Assembly: GCA_938011315.1 (NCBI GenBank)
Contig: CALLUG010000004.1
Location: forward strand, 1-64,000
Length of the DNA: 64,000 bases
Direction: 5' to 3'
DNA from: an uncultured Flavobacteriaceae bacterium
Lineage (GTDB): Bacteria; Bacteroidota; Bacteroidia; Flavobacteriales; Flavobacteriaceae
Made by a program: the position numbers and the translations under genes
Part shown: positions 53,830 through 61,015 of the stretch, one piece after another
Numbering within the stretch: the stretch's first letter is position 1
How the letters are laid out: each line of letters begins with the position of its first letter
The notes under the pieces: model-generated
Database searches by the model: none
The model's input: only the letters and a program-made list of their open reading frames with translations
Told to the model about the DNA's origin: nothing

Positions 53830-54024
53830 TTATTTCTTGCCTGTTGAATAATTAACTTTCTTTTTAAAATCAATAATCTCATCTTTCAATTTCTTATTTG
53901 CACTTTCTATCAACTCATTTTGAAGTTTCATTACTCTAAGTAAATCGTGAATAGTATTTAAATTATCAAGTTGAGTATATACTACTCTTTCTAAGTCTGC
54001 TTTTGTATATTTTGGATATGGCAT
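53830..54024 (-). CDS. Small helical protein divergent from the accessory operon
   Basis: A 64-residue, mostly helical, charged protein (MPYPKYTKADLERVVYTQLDNL..., then a heptad-like region NELIESANKKLKDEIIDFKKKV). No family recognised. Support for it being real comes from the upstream DNA. A TATATTTG promoter box (54063-54070, minus strand) lies 38 nt before its ATG, and that box sits inside an inverted repeat related to the operator of the divergent XRE-led operon. It may be an accessory or regulatory member of the same system, or a leftover neighbour. Confidence 0.6.
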   Translation of the reverse strand: MPYPKYTKADLERVVYTQLDNLNTIHDLLRVMKLQNELIESANKKLKDEIIDFKKKVNYSTGKK

Positions 54025-54046
54025 TGTTCTTGTTTTAAGATTAAAT

Positions 54047-54083
54047 ATTCCGATTATCAGAACAAATATATCATAATTCGGAT
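54047..54083 (-). promoter_or_regulatory. Operator-like imperfect inverted repeat over the promoter of the 64-aa gene
   Basis: ATTCCGATTAT (54047-54057) and ATAATTCGGAT (54073-54083) are inverted copies apart from one-base shifts. They bracket the minus-strand -7 box TATATTTG (54063-54070). The core ATCAGAACAAAT (54056-54067) recurs as ATCAGAATAAAT at 54109-54120. Confidence 0.6.
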
Positions 54084-54107
54084 AAAATAAAAATTAATTA
54101 TTTAGAA

Positions 54108-54129
54108 AATCAGAATAAATTATCTGATT
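54108..54129 (+). promoter_or_regulatory. Operator-like inverted repeat upstream of the XRE-led operon
   Basis: AATCAGA (54108-54114), an 8-bp spacer, then TCTGATT (54123-54129) form a perfect 7-bp inverted repeat just upstream of the TAAATTTA box (54133-54140, close to TAnnTTTG). A dimeric HTH protein bound here would block the promoter, so autoregulation by the XRE protein is likely. Confidence 0.65.
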
Positions 54130-54161
54130 ATGTAAATTTATATTCATAAAAACAGACAAAA

Positions 54162-54386
54162 ATGACTGATTTAGGACTTTATTTGTCGAGAAAATCTGTA
54201 AACAGGTCTGACGTATCTCGTAAGACAGGGATTAGTAAAACTCGACTTAGTGAATTGGCTAATAATAAAAGTACAAAGCTTAGAGCTGACGAATTATACC
54301 TAATAGCTTTAGCTATAGATGTAGAACCTTGCGAAGTATTAAAAGAGGTTTGTAAAGATGTTGTACTCAAAGAAGATAATATATGA
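54162..54386 (+). CDS. Small XRE regulator (controller-protein-like)
   Basis: 74 residues, essentially one Cro/CI helix-turn-helix: VNRSDVSRKTGISKTRLSELANNKSTKLRADELYLIALAIDVEPCEVL. Size and position match controller (C) proteins that time expression of restriction-modification genes. Its stop codon overlaps the methyltransferase ATG (ATGA, 54383-54386). Two related inverted repeats lie in the 137-bp divergent region upstream, which suggests it represses or tunes both its own operon and the small opposite gene. The assignment as regulator is firm, the C-protein role is inferred. Confidence 0.85.
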   Translation: MTDLGLYLSRKSVNRSDVSRKTGISKTRLSELANNKSTKLRADELYLIALAIDVEPCEVLKEVCKDVVLKEDNI

Positions 54387-55441
54387 TTGGTATTGAAATT
54401 TTTGCAGGCGCTGGGGGAATGGCAACAGGTGCTGTGAATGCAGGTGTAGATGTTTTAATGGCGATAGAAAATAACCCTTATGCCGCACAAACTTATCTTG
54501 CTAATCATAAAAAAACTACAGTAGTAGTTGATGGTATAGAAAATATAAAAGAAATAAAATTTGAAAGGAATAATGAGGAAGTAATATTATTTGGTGGTCC
54601 ACCTTGTCAGGGTTATTCCTATTCAAATAGAAAGACAAGGTCTTCTAAAAACCCAAAAAACTGGCTTTTTAAGGAGTTTATGAGGAGTATTGAAATGGTA
54701 AAACCAGATTGGATTGTAATAGAAAATGTACCTGGTCTAAAAAAAATGGATAATGGTTTCTTTTTAAAAGCAATATGTGACGATTTGCATAAATTAAAAT
54801 ACACTCCAAGCTTTAAAATTCTTAATGCTGCTGATTTTGGTGTACCTCAAAAAAGGGAAAGGATTTTTATTGTAGCTTCTAGAAAAGGAATCGCTTTTGA
54901 TTTCCCCATTGGACAATTTGAAAACAATCATATTACAGTTAAAGAAGCTCTTTCTGATTTACCTAATCTAAAAAATGGTTCTACAGAGCATAAGCTAAAG
55001 TATAAAGCGAAAGCTACATCCACTTATGCAAAAAAAATGAGAGGTAATAAAAGAGTTGTTACTCAAAATTATGTATCTAAAAATTCACAAACTGTAATCG
55101 AAAGATATAAACACATAAAACAAGGCAACAATTGGAATGATATCCCAGCGAGTTTGATGGGAAATTATAAAGACCATACAAGGTGTCATAGCAGTATTTA
55201 TAGAAGACTAAATGAAAAAGAACCTGCTGTAATAATAGCTAATTACAGAAAGAGTATGATGATACATCCTTTGGAAGATAGAGGATTGTCTGTAAGAGAA
55301 GCAGCAAGGTTACAGTCTTTCCCAGACCATTATGAATTCATAGGCTCTTTAGACCAAAAGCAGCAACAAGTAGGTAATGCTGTACCTCCAATATTAGCTG
55401 AAGCTATTTTTAAAAAAATTAAAACATATTCTTTAGTATGA
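54383..55441 (+). CDS. DNA (cytosine-5-)-methyltransferase
   Basis: A 352-residue C5 methyltransferase with motifs in order: I (IEIFAGAGGMATG, about 4-16), IV (GGPPCQGYS, catalytic Cys75), VI (IENVPGL, about 113-119), VIII (QKRERIFIVA, about 156-165), a target-recognition region of about 185-290, then IX (REAARLQSFPDHY) and X (QQVGNAVPP). All catalytic motifs are intact, so it should be active. Length and layout are those of Type II modification enzymes. The target sequence cannot be read from the protein. It overlaps the genes on both sides by 4 nt (ATGA). It may mark self DNA for the proteins encoded downstream. Confidence 0.96.
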   Translation: MIGIEIFAGAGGMATGAVNAGVDVLMAIENNPYAAQTYLANHKKTTVVVDGIENIKEIKFERNNEEVILFGGPPCQGYSYSNRKTRSSKNPKNWLFKEFMRSIEMVKPDWIVIENVPGLKKMDNGFFLKAICDDLHKLKYTPSFKILNAADFGVPQKRERIFIVASRKGIAFDFPIGQFENNHITVKEALSDLPNLKNGSTEHKLKYKAKATSTYAKKMRGNKRVVTQNYVSKNSQTVIERYKHIKQGNNWNDIPASLMGNYKDHTRCHSSIYRRLNEKEPAVIIANYRKSMMIHPLEDRGLSVREAARLQSFPDHYEFIGSLDQKQQQVGNAVPPILAEAIFKKIKTYSLV

Positions 55442-56472
55442 GTTGGGTTGAAACTACATTTGAAAAGGCTATGAAACGCCACTTTATTGATAAATTAGAA
55501 AAACAAAAAGGGGAGCATTTATATGGTGAATATACTAGCGTTAGAAACGCTATGGAAGGAGATAACTTTTTTAAAGAAATAAAAGGACAAGAACCTGATT
55601 TGTCTGACCATAGCGAGCAACACATACAAGATGTTTTAGAAAGAGCATATAAAGTAATAGGAGAGGAAGAGTTTTTAAAGTTTACTCCAAAAGAAATTTA
55701 TTGTTTGGCATTAATGATTTTGTTTCACGATGTAGGAAATATTTATGGAAGAGAGGAACACGAATCAGTGAAAAAAATTGCTGAAATCTATAATAAATAT
55801 AGAAATAACGTTCAAAACTACAGAAATGAAAGAAGGCTTATAACATTAGGAGCAAGTTCACATAGTGGTATATCTAAAGACGGCTCTAGAGATACATTAA
55901 AGGATGTATCTGATAGTTTTTTAGGAGAAGACAAAATACAATTACAAGAATTAGCAGCTATCCTCAGATTTTCAGATGAATTAGCAGAAGGAAAACAAAG
56001 AACCTGTTCTTTACTGCTAGAAAAAGATTTAATAAAACAAGATAGTAAAGTTTATCACAGGTACGCTCAGGTAACCAATATAGAGATAGATAGAAACTTA
56101 GAAAGAATCTCTATCACTTATGATATTGATATACCAAAAGATTTTGATGAAAATGCACAAGAAGAATTTAAAGAATTAATGCACTTCACCTATTACAGGG
56201 CAGTTAAATTAGATATTGAAAGAAGATACACAAAATATTATTCGAATGTATTAAAGCGATTTAAATATGTATCAGTGCAATATAATTTCACAAAAGATGA
56301 AATGCCTATACAAATAGACTTAAGCCACATAAATTTTGAAGATAGATATCCTATACCAGGAGAAACTAGTACTGAAAAAATCAAAAAGGAAGCTGAAGAG
56401 TATTTTATAAGTAAAGATAAAGATTATGAAATCTCTACATTAATTGAAAATATAAACTCTTTAAACACTTAA
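55438..56472 (+). CDS. HD-domain phosphohydrolase-like protein
   Basis: 344 residues. The metal-site residues of an HD phosphohydrolase are present in order: LSDHSEQHIQDVL (His58/His62), LFHDVGN (His97-Asp98), REEHESV (His108), SSHSG (His142) and the late Asp of RFSDELAEG (Asp180). A phosphohydrolase activity on nucleotides or nucleic acid ends is therefore plausible. The C-terminal 150 residues are an alpha/beta region of unknown type (RISITYDIDIPKDF; VSVQYNFTKDEMPIQIDLSHINF). It is coupled to the methyltransferase by ATGA and lies 5 nt before the ATPase. The role is inferred: effector or messenger-degrading enzyme of the system. Confidence 0.8.
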   Translation: MSWVETTFEKAMKRHFIDKLEKQKGEHLYGEYTSVRNAMEGDNFFKEIKGQEPDLSDHSEQHIQDVLERAYKVIGEEEFLKFTPKEIYCLALMILFHDVGNIYGREEHESVKKIAEIYNKYRNNVQNYRNERRLITLGASSHSGISKDGSRDTLKDVSDSFLGEDKIQLQELAAILRFSDELAEGKQRTCSLLLEKDLIKQDSKVYHRYAQVTNIEIDRNLERISITYDIDIPKDFDENAQEEFKELMHFTYYRAVKLDIERRYTKYYSNVLKRFKYVSVQYNFTKDEMPIQIDLSHINFEDRYPIPGETSTEKIKKEAEEYFISKDKDYEISTLIENINSLNT

Positions 56473-56477
56473 TAATT

Positions 56478-58193
56478 ATGGAAAATCCTTTTGTATTTGA
56501 TAGGCCAAACAATGTTAGTGTTGAGCAATTCATAAAGTTTTATATTAAAGAAAATATTTATACTAGGTTCCTTGAATCGACCCGTAACATTTTATTAATA
56601 GGAGTACGAGGTAGTGGCAAAACCTCTACCTTAAGATACTATTCTTTTCCTGTTCAATACGCTAATCCAGAAGTGAAAAACAAGTTTGATGTAGTAGGGA
56701 TTCATATTCCCAGTAAACATCCTCTTTTTAGTAAAAGAGAATACTTATTGTATGAGAATAATAACAAAAAAAGTGTAGTTGTAGAGCACTTTTTGTGCAT
56801 AAACATAATTTCTTGCATTTGCGAAACTTTTATTGACAGTTCTGCAAATCTCGATTTAACAAAAGATATCGAAGAACTTATCTTAAAAAACCTTTCATTT
56901 ATTTTAGAATCTGACTTTCCTGTAGGTATGCCATTATTTAATAGTGTTAAGCTATTTCTTAATAAAGAGGCTAATGCTAGTCAAAGAAAATTAAATAATG
57001 AAGATTTTGAAAGTTTCATAGATTTTGCATTTTCTTTTAATAATACTGTTATCCCTTTTTTAGAACAACTTAAAAACATACCAAAATTAAAAAACTCTCA
57101 TTTCTCTCTATTTTTTGATGACATACAGGATTTAGGAAGCATACATCAAGAAATAATTAATTCTTGGGTATCTTATAGAGATAATAAATTATTCAGTTTT
57201 AAAGTAGCTACAGCAGATATTAAACCATCATTTGTAACATCTACAGGAGGTGTTATTTTAGAAGGTCACGATTTTGTCAAAATTGACTTAACAAGAAGAA
57301 TATTTAATAAAGATTCGGAATTTAATAAGTTCGCTAGAGATGTTATTTCTAAAAGGTTAAATATTGCTAAAATTGATGTTAGTGTTGATGAATTTCTGTC
57401 AGAAAGTGAAAGCTTTGAAAAAGGATTACAAGAAGGTAGAGAAAAAGCGAGGGAAAAGGCTAACGAAAAATATCCTAACCCAAAAAAAACTCAAATAGGC
57501 GACTACGTAGCTAAATATGGTAGAGCAATTTATTTTAGAGAAAGAAATTCAAAAGCCAATGTTCCTATTTATTCAGGTTTTGAAACTCTTGTTGACGTTT
57601 CAACGGGTGTAATACGAAACTTATTGACTCCACTTTACTATATGTACGAAAAACAATTAGCAAACTCTAGTTCTGATACGGTAACACAAATACCTCCAAA
57701 TATTCAAAGAGATATAATTCTGAATAGAAGTGAAACTTTTTGGGAAAAAATCAAGGATATTGATTCTGAAATAGAAAATTGTTCAGAAGAATTAGGGAAA
57801 AAAATAAATAATTTTTTCAATCAATTAATTATTTATTTGAAAAAAAGACTTAAAAATGAAGATATTTCAGAACCCAGAGCTCTAAATTTTATTGTTTCTC
57901 AGGTTTCTAATGAAGAAGAACAAAAACAAATAGATGAAATAATAAATGCATCTTTAAGAAGCACTTTATTATATAAAAGAATGGTAGGTCATAAAGCAAC
58001 AGGAATTAAAATACCTTTATATGTACCAAACAGAATAATGTTACCAGTATATGGATTAGATTCTCACGGACAATATTCTCATTTTCCAATTACCGCTAAA
58101 GCTTTTTTAGACGCCGCTATAAGGAATAAAGAGATTCCATTCTTTGCAGATGAAGATGATGCTAATGACAATCAACTTGAATTATTATTTTAA
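56478..58193 (+). CDS. AAA+/ORC-CDC6-like P-loop ATPase
   Basis: 571 residues. Walker A is GVRGSGKTS (about 42-50), Walker B is SLFFDDIQD (about 210-218) and a sensor-1-like segment FKVATADI follows (about 241-248). The first 280 residues form an AAA+ or STAND-like ATPase module. A Lys/Glu-rich helical stretch (EGREKAREKANEKYPNPKK) then links to a long helical C-terminus with a possible winged-helix end (KIPLYVPNRIMLPVYGLDSHGQYSHFPITAKAF). ORC-like ATPases of this type occur in prokaryotic conflict islands. It is probably the motor or sensor of the operon. It stops 1 nt before the next ATG. Confidence 0.82.
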   Translation: MENPFVFDRPNNVSVEQFIKFYIKENIYTRFLESTRNILLIGVRGSGKTSTLRYYSFPVQYANPEVKNKFDVVGIHIPSKHPLFSKREYLLYENNNKKSVVVEHFLCINIISCICETFIDSSANLDLTKDIEELILKNLSFILESDFPVGMPLFNSVKLFLNKEANASQRKLNNEDFESFIDFAFSFNNTVIPFLEQLKNIPKLKNSHFSLFFDDIQDLGSIHQEIINSWVSYRDNKLFSFKVATADIKPSFVTSTGGVILEGHDFVKIDLTRRIFNKDSEFNKFARDVISKRLNIAKIDVSVDEFLSESESFEKGLQEGREKAREKANEKYPNPKKTQIGDYVAKYGRAIYFRERNSKANVPIYSGFETLVDVSTGVIRNLLTPLYYMYEKQLANSSSDTVTQIPPNIQRDIILNRSETFWEKIKDIDSEIENCSEELGKKINNFFNQLIIYLKKRLKNEDISEPRALNFIVSQVSNEEEQKQIDEIINASLRSTLLYKRMVGHKATGIKIPLYVPNRIMLPVYGLDSHGQYSHFPITAKAFLDAAIRNKEIPFFADEDDANDNQLELLF

Positions 58194-58194
58194 A

Positions 58195-59088
58195 ATGGAG
58201 AATAAAACATTAATAACTGTTTTAGGTTGGGAAGATAGATTTATGTCTGGTACAGATATAATTTTAAAAGAGAATAATATAGAAAAGGTTATATTAATTT
58301 ATTATCAAGATTATGCTTTTATGAATAATGAAAGTAAATCTAATTTCATAAAGAAAATAGATGAATCAGGTGTTGAGATTAAAGTAAATGAAATAGAATT
58401 GAATTATTCGAGTTCAATAGATAATTGGAAAACATTGGACTTGTTTTTTAACGAATATGATATTGATTCGGATAATGTTTTATTAAATATCACTACTATT
58501 CCTCGTGAAACTATATGGACATTGTTATTTTTTCTTAAAAAAACACATAATAGTATTAACTATATATACTTTAAACCTGAAAAATATTGTGATGATTGGT
58601 TAACAAAAAATCACAAAAACCCACGTTTGCTATTTAAACATTCAGGAGTCTTTGACTTAGATAAAAACCTTGTATTATTTATAATCACTGGATTTGATGG
58701 TAGTCGTCTAAATTCTCTTACTGAATATTACGAGCCTTCAAAAGTTGTTGTATTCAGTCAGACAGGTAATCAATTTGATAACGATAAGAGAAATAATGGA
58801 CTAAATAACAATAACTTTATAGAAATAGAAAAAGTAGAGTTTAATAGTTATGATGTAATAAATTCTTCAAGAATATTAAATCAGAAAATAGAAGAATATA
58901 AAAATTGTAATATTATTATTTCATCACAAGGCCCAAAACTATCATCACTTAGTACTTATAAAAATTATATATCAAGTAAAAAAATTGCCTTATCATATGT
59001 TCCTGCAAGAGAATTTAATGATAAATACTCAATAGGAATTGATGAGAACTATATATCAGGAGTTTTCAGTTTTGAAAATAAAATCTAA
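58195..59088 (+). CDS. Protein with two Rossmann-like halves, unknown (CARF-like?)
   Basis: 297 residues from the ATG at 58195, one base after the ATPase stop. A longer in-frame start exists at 58144 but would overlap the ATPase by 50 nt. The protein appears internally duplicated: TLITVLGWEDRFMSGTDII...IEKVILIYYQD...VLLNITTIPRETIWTLLF...INYIYFKP in the first half, and LVLFIITGFDGSRLNSLTEYY...SKVVVFSQTG...NIIISSQGPKLSSLSTY...IALSYVPA in the second. Each half has the beta-alpha-beta rhythm of a Rossmann-like sensor and an early G-[WF]-x-D/E motif. That resembles CARF/SAVED-type ligand sensors in outline only. No catalytic motif is obvious. Confidence 0.7.
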   Translation: MENKTLITVLGWEDRFMSGTDIILKENNIEKVILIYYQDYAFMNNESKSNFIKKIDESGVEIKVNEIELNYSSSIDNWKTLDLFFNEYDIDSDNVLLNITTIPRETIWTLLFFLKKTHNSINYIYFKPEKYCDDWLTKNHKNPRLLFKHSGVFDLDKNLVLFIITGFDGSRLNSLTEYYEPSKVVVFSQTGNQFDNDKRNNGLNNNNFIEIEKVEFNSYDVINSSRILNQKIEEYKNCNIIISSQGPKLSSLSTYKNYISSKKIALSYVPAREFNDKYSIGIDENYISGVFSFENKI

Positions 59089-59503
59089 CGTGAATCACAT
59101 CGAAACATTCTTAATAAGTGAACTATCAACCTATAACTTAGAATTAACCACCAAAACCGATGGGAGGGAAGGAGTAGATTTTTTAATAGGAAAACATCAC
59201 ATATACTTACTACCACTAGATTTAGATACTGTAAAACAAAGTATTAAAATTGCAAAACAAGATTTAGGAGAACTAAACGACAACTTGTTTATCGCTTTAA
59301 TTTTAATTATAGATAAACAACCAAGAGTTGTTTATTTCATTCCATCTAAGGAATTACAAGATTCCAACAATAATTTCTTTGTAAATAATGAGGTTAGTTT
59401 AATGCCCAGTTTATCTAATTGGGAAATTAAAATATCAAGTAAAGCTATAGAGGAATTAGAAAAGTACGCTTTAAATAATATAGTAAATAAACTAAAAGTT
59501 TAG
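59042..59503 (+). CDS. Small alpha/beta protein, possible divergent PD-(D/E)XK-like fold
   Basis: 153 residues if the ATG at 59042 is used. TTG at 59072 and GTG at 59090 are alternatives, and all overlap or abut the end of the previous gene (stop 59086-59088), so coupling is likely. The layout is helix, DGREGVDFLIGKHHIYLLPLDLD, helix, LFIALILIIDKQPRVVYFIPSKEL, then LSNWEIKISSKAIEELEKY. This recalls small PD-(D/E)XK nucleases, where the GVDFLI segment gives the Asp. The usual E/QxK is not evident (LLPLD instead), so catalysis is doubtful. It is the last gene of the operon and the only candidate nuclease in it. Confidence 0.65.
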   Translation: MRTIYQEFSVLKIKSNVNHIETFLISELSTYNLELTTKTDGREGVDFLIGKHHIYLLPLDLDTVKQSIKIAKQDLGELNDNLFIALILIIDKQPRVVYFIPSKELQDSNNNFFVNNEVSLMPSLSNWEIKISSKAIEELEKYALNNIVNKLKV

Positions 59504-59510
59504 TTTTGTA

Positions 59511-59528
59511 ATATTATGTAAAATAGAA
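59511..59528 (+). repeat. 18-bp direct repeat, left copy
   Basis: ATATTATGTAAAATAGAA, identical to 60132-60149, 621 nt apart. It starts 7 nt after the stop of the accessory operon. Confidence 0.75.
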
Positions 59529-59571
59529 CTTGCATCTTTCCCCAGATGATGCGTTGGGCAAACGGCCTCAG

Positions 59572-59735
59572 AAAACTTTGGTCAAAACAATAGGCGAAAG
59601 AGCGTCTATATTTTAGAGGGCTAGCAATACATATTCTTAATAATAACAAGGCTTAAAGTTAGTTCAAAGTATTCTTAATGAGTTACAATGTTTTCTAAAA
59701 TATAGCGATTGAGTCGTGATTGTTTCCAAAGTTTT
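59572..59735. repeat. Imperfect long inverted repeat
   Basis: AAAACTTTGG (59572-59581) and CTATATTTTAGA (59606-59617) occur inverted at 59726-59735 and 59694-59705, with similar spacing. The intervening bases are only partly paired. It may be a fold-back element or a decayed mobile-element end. Confidence 0.55.
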
Positions 59736-60079
59736 GTGCAGCCTTGATTTTTTTGTTTCTTTTTTCATCAAGGAAAAAAGATAAATATTATGAGTTCTTG
59801 ACAATCGTAATTTTCAAATTCAGTTCTAAAGTTTTTAAAGCTCTCAAATCTAAAAATGTTTAATTGGAGTTCTACATTGAGCAAGTGTATAGAAATTTTT
59901 GTGTGGACGATGTGGTGGGGAAATTTTATACTCTTGCGGAAACCTAACGAGAATGTCGTAGGAAAAATCTTGTAGGATTATTATTAAATACGAGAATTAT
60001 GAAGCTATCTAAAAGCTAGACAAATGTTTAATAACCCCAGCAATACAGTTTTTTTTAAAAGACCGCGAACATTGTGGGA

Positions 60080-60095
60080 TATTTTACATAATATA
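60080..60095 (-). repeat. Inverted partial copy of the 18-bp repeat
   Basis: TATTTTACATAATATA is the reverse complement of 60131-60146, so this end of the segment can fold into a hairpin with a 16-bp stem. Confidence 0.65.
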
Positions 60096-60131
60096 GAATT
60101 ATAGCTTACAAATACTTTTGCTCTATAAATT

Positions 60132-60149
60132 ATATTATGTAAAATAGAA
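60132..60149 (+). repeat. 18-bp direct repeat, right copy
   Basis: Identical to 59511-59528. It lies 17 nt beyond the sulfurtransferase stop codon and marks the right end of the accessory segment. Confidence 0.75.
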
Positions 60150-60166
60150 TAATTCAATACAGTACA

Positions 60167-60997
60167 TTAACTTACTAAACTTCCCCACTCAGTCCATGAA
60201 CCATCATAAACAGATATGTTGTTATAGTTAAGCTGCGTTGCGGCTAAAGCTAATATACAAGCTGTAATTCCTGAGCCACAACTAAAAATTAAAGGTTTGT
60301 TTTTGTCAATATCTTTAAATATTACTTTTAAATCTTCAATAGGTTTTAAAGTATATCCATTAAGCAACGTTGTATAAGGAATATTTATAGAATTTGGAAT
60401 ACAGCCACTTCGCAACCCTGCTCTTGGTTCTTTTGTTTTTCCGCTAAATCGACTTGCAGATCGAGCATCTATAATAAGTTGGCTCTTGTCTGTTGAAGCT
60501 GTTTTAATAGTTTCAAAAAAGTGTATTAATTTAGGATTATATTTAGCTTCAAAATCACCTGCTTTGTTATTGTATTTTTCTACGAAAGGACTAGTGTTAT
60601 AGCCTTTAGATACCCATTCTGGAAGTCCACCATCTAAAACGGCTACATTATTAAATCCCATAGTTTTAAATAACCACCAAGCTCTCGGACTAGAGTAAAT
60701 GCCCATTTTGTCATAAATAACGATTGCACTATTTTTATAAACTCCTAAGGCTTGTGCTTCTTCAGTAAACTGAGTTTCTGTTGGTATCGTATTTGGAAAT
60801 TCCGCCGTTTGGTCACTAAAGTCTTGTTTTAAATCAAAAAAGCGAGTTTCAGGAATAGATAGTTCTTGCCCCAACGTGTTACTATGGCTATTTATTTTCT
60901 TTATTGTAGCATCCAAAATAATCAAATTACTAGCTTCGCGATTAGCGTGTAGCCAATGGGCAGAAACTAGGGGTTTAGTAATATTAATTAATGACAT
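60167..60997 (-). CDS. sseA: Thiosulfate/3-mercaptopyruvate sulfurtransferase
   Basis: 276 residues with two rhodanese domains. The N-terminal domain is inactive (LVSAHWLHANREASNLIILDATIKK; GLPEWVSKGY) and the C-terminal one is catalytic, with active-site loop SCGSGITACILALA. The CGSG-[IV]-TA form is typical of mercaptopyruvate sulfurtransferases, in place of the CRxGR-type rhodanese loop. It transfers sulfur from 3-mercaptopyruvate or thiosulfate to thiols. It lies 18 nt after the dicarboxylate symporter gene on the same strand and is likely co-transcribed. Confidence 0.93.
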   Translation of the reverse strand: MSLINITKPLVSAHWLHANREASNLIILDATIKKINSHSNTLGQELSIPETRFFDLKQDFSDQTAEFPNTIPTETQFTEEAQALGVYKNSAIVIYDKMGIYSSPRAWWLFKTMGFNNVAVLDGGLPEWVSKGYNTSPFVEKYNNKAGDFEAKYNPKLIHFFETIKTASTDKSQLIIDARSASRFSGKTKEPRAGLRSGCIPNSINIPYTTLLNGYTLKPIEDLKVIFKDIDKNKPLIFSCGSGITACILALAATQLNYNNISVYDGSWTEWGSLVS

Positions 60998-61015
60998 AAT
61001 GCTACTCCAGTAAAT

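Larger units (their letters stand above)
59529..60131. other. Gene-free segment between the 18-bp repeats
   Basis: About 600 bp with no credible gene on either strand. It contains the inverted repeat at 59572-59735, and a hairpin CCTTGAT...ATCAAGG (about 59742-59773). It has many stops in all frames and looks like decayed or non-coding DNA rather than a promoter region, since it lies between the ends of two convergent units. Confidence 0.6.

Noticed and set aside
53830-54386. Toxin-antitoxin pair formed by the 64-aa protein and the XRE protein
   Set aside because: The genes are divergent instead of co-transcribed, and the 64-aa protein has no toxin motif. The XRE gene is coupled to the methyltransferase instead.
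58144-58194. Longer start for the double-Rossmann protein
   Set aside because: It would overlap the ATPase gene by 50 nt and add a low-quality N-terminus. The ATG at 58195 directly follows the ATPase stop.
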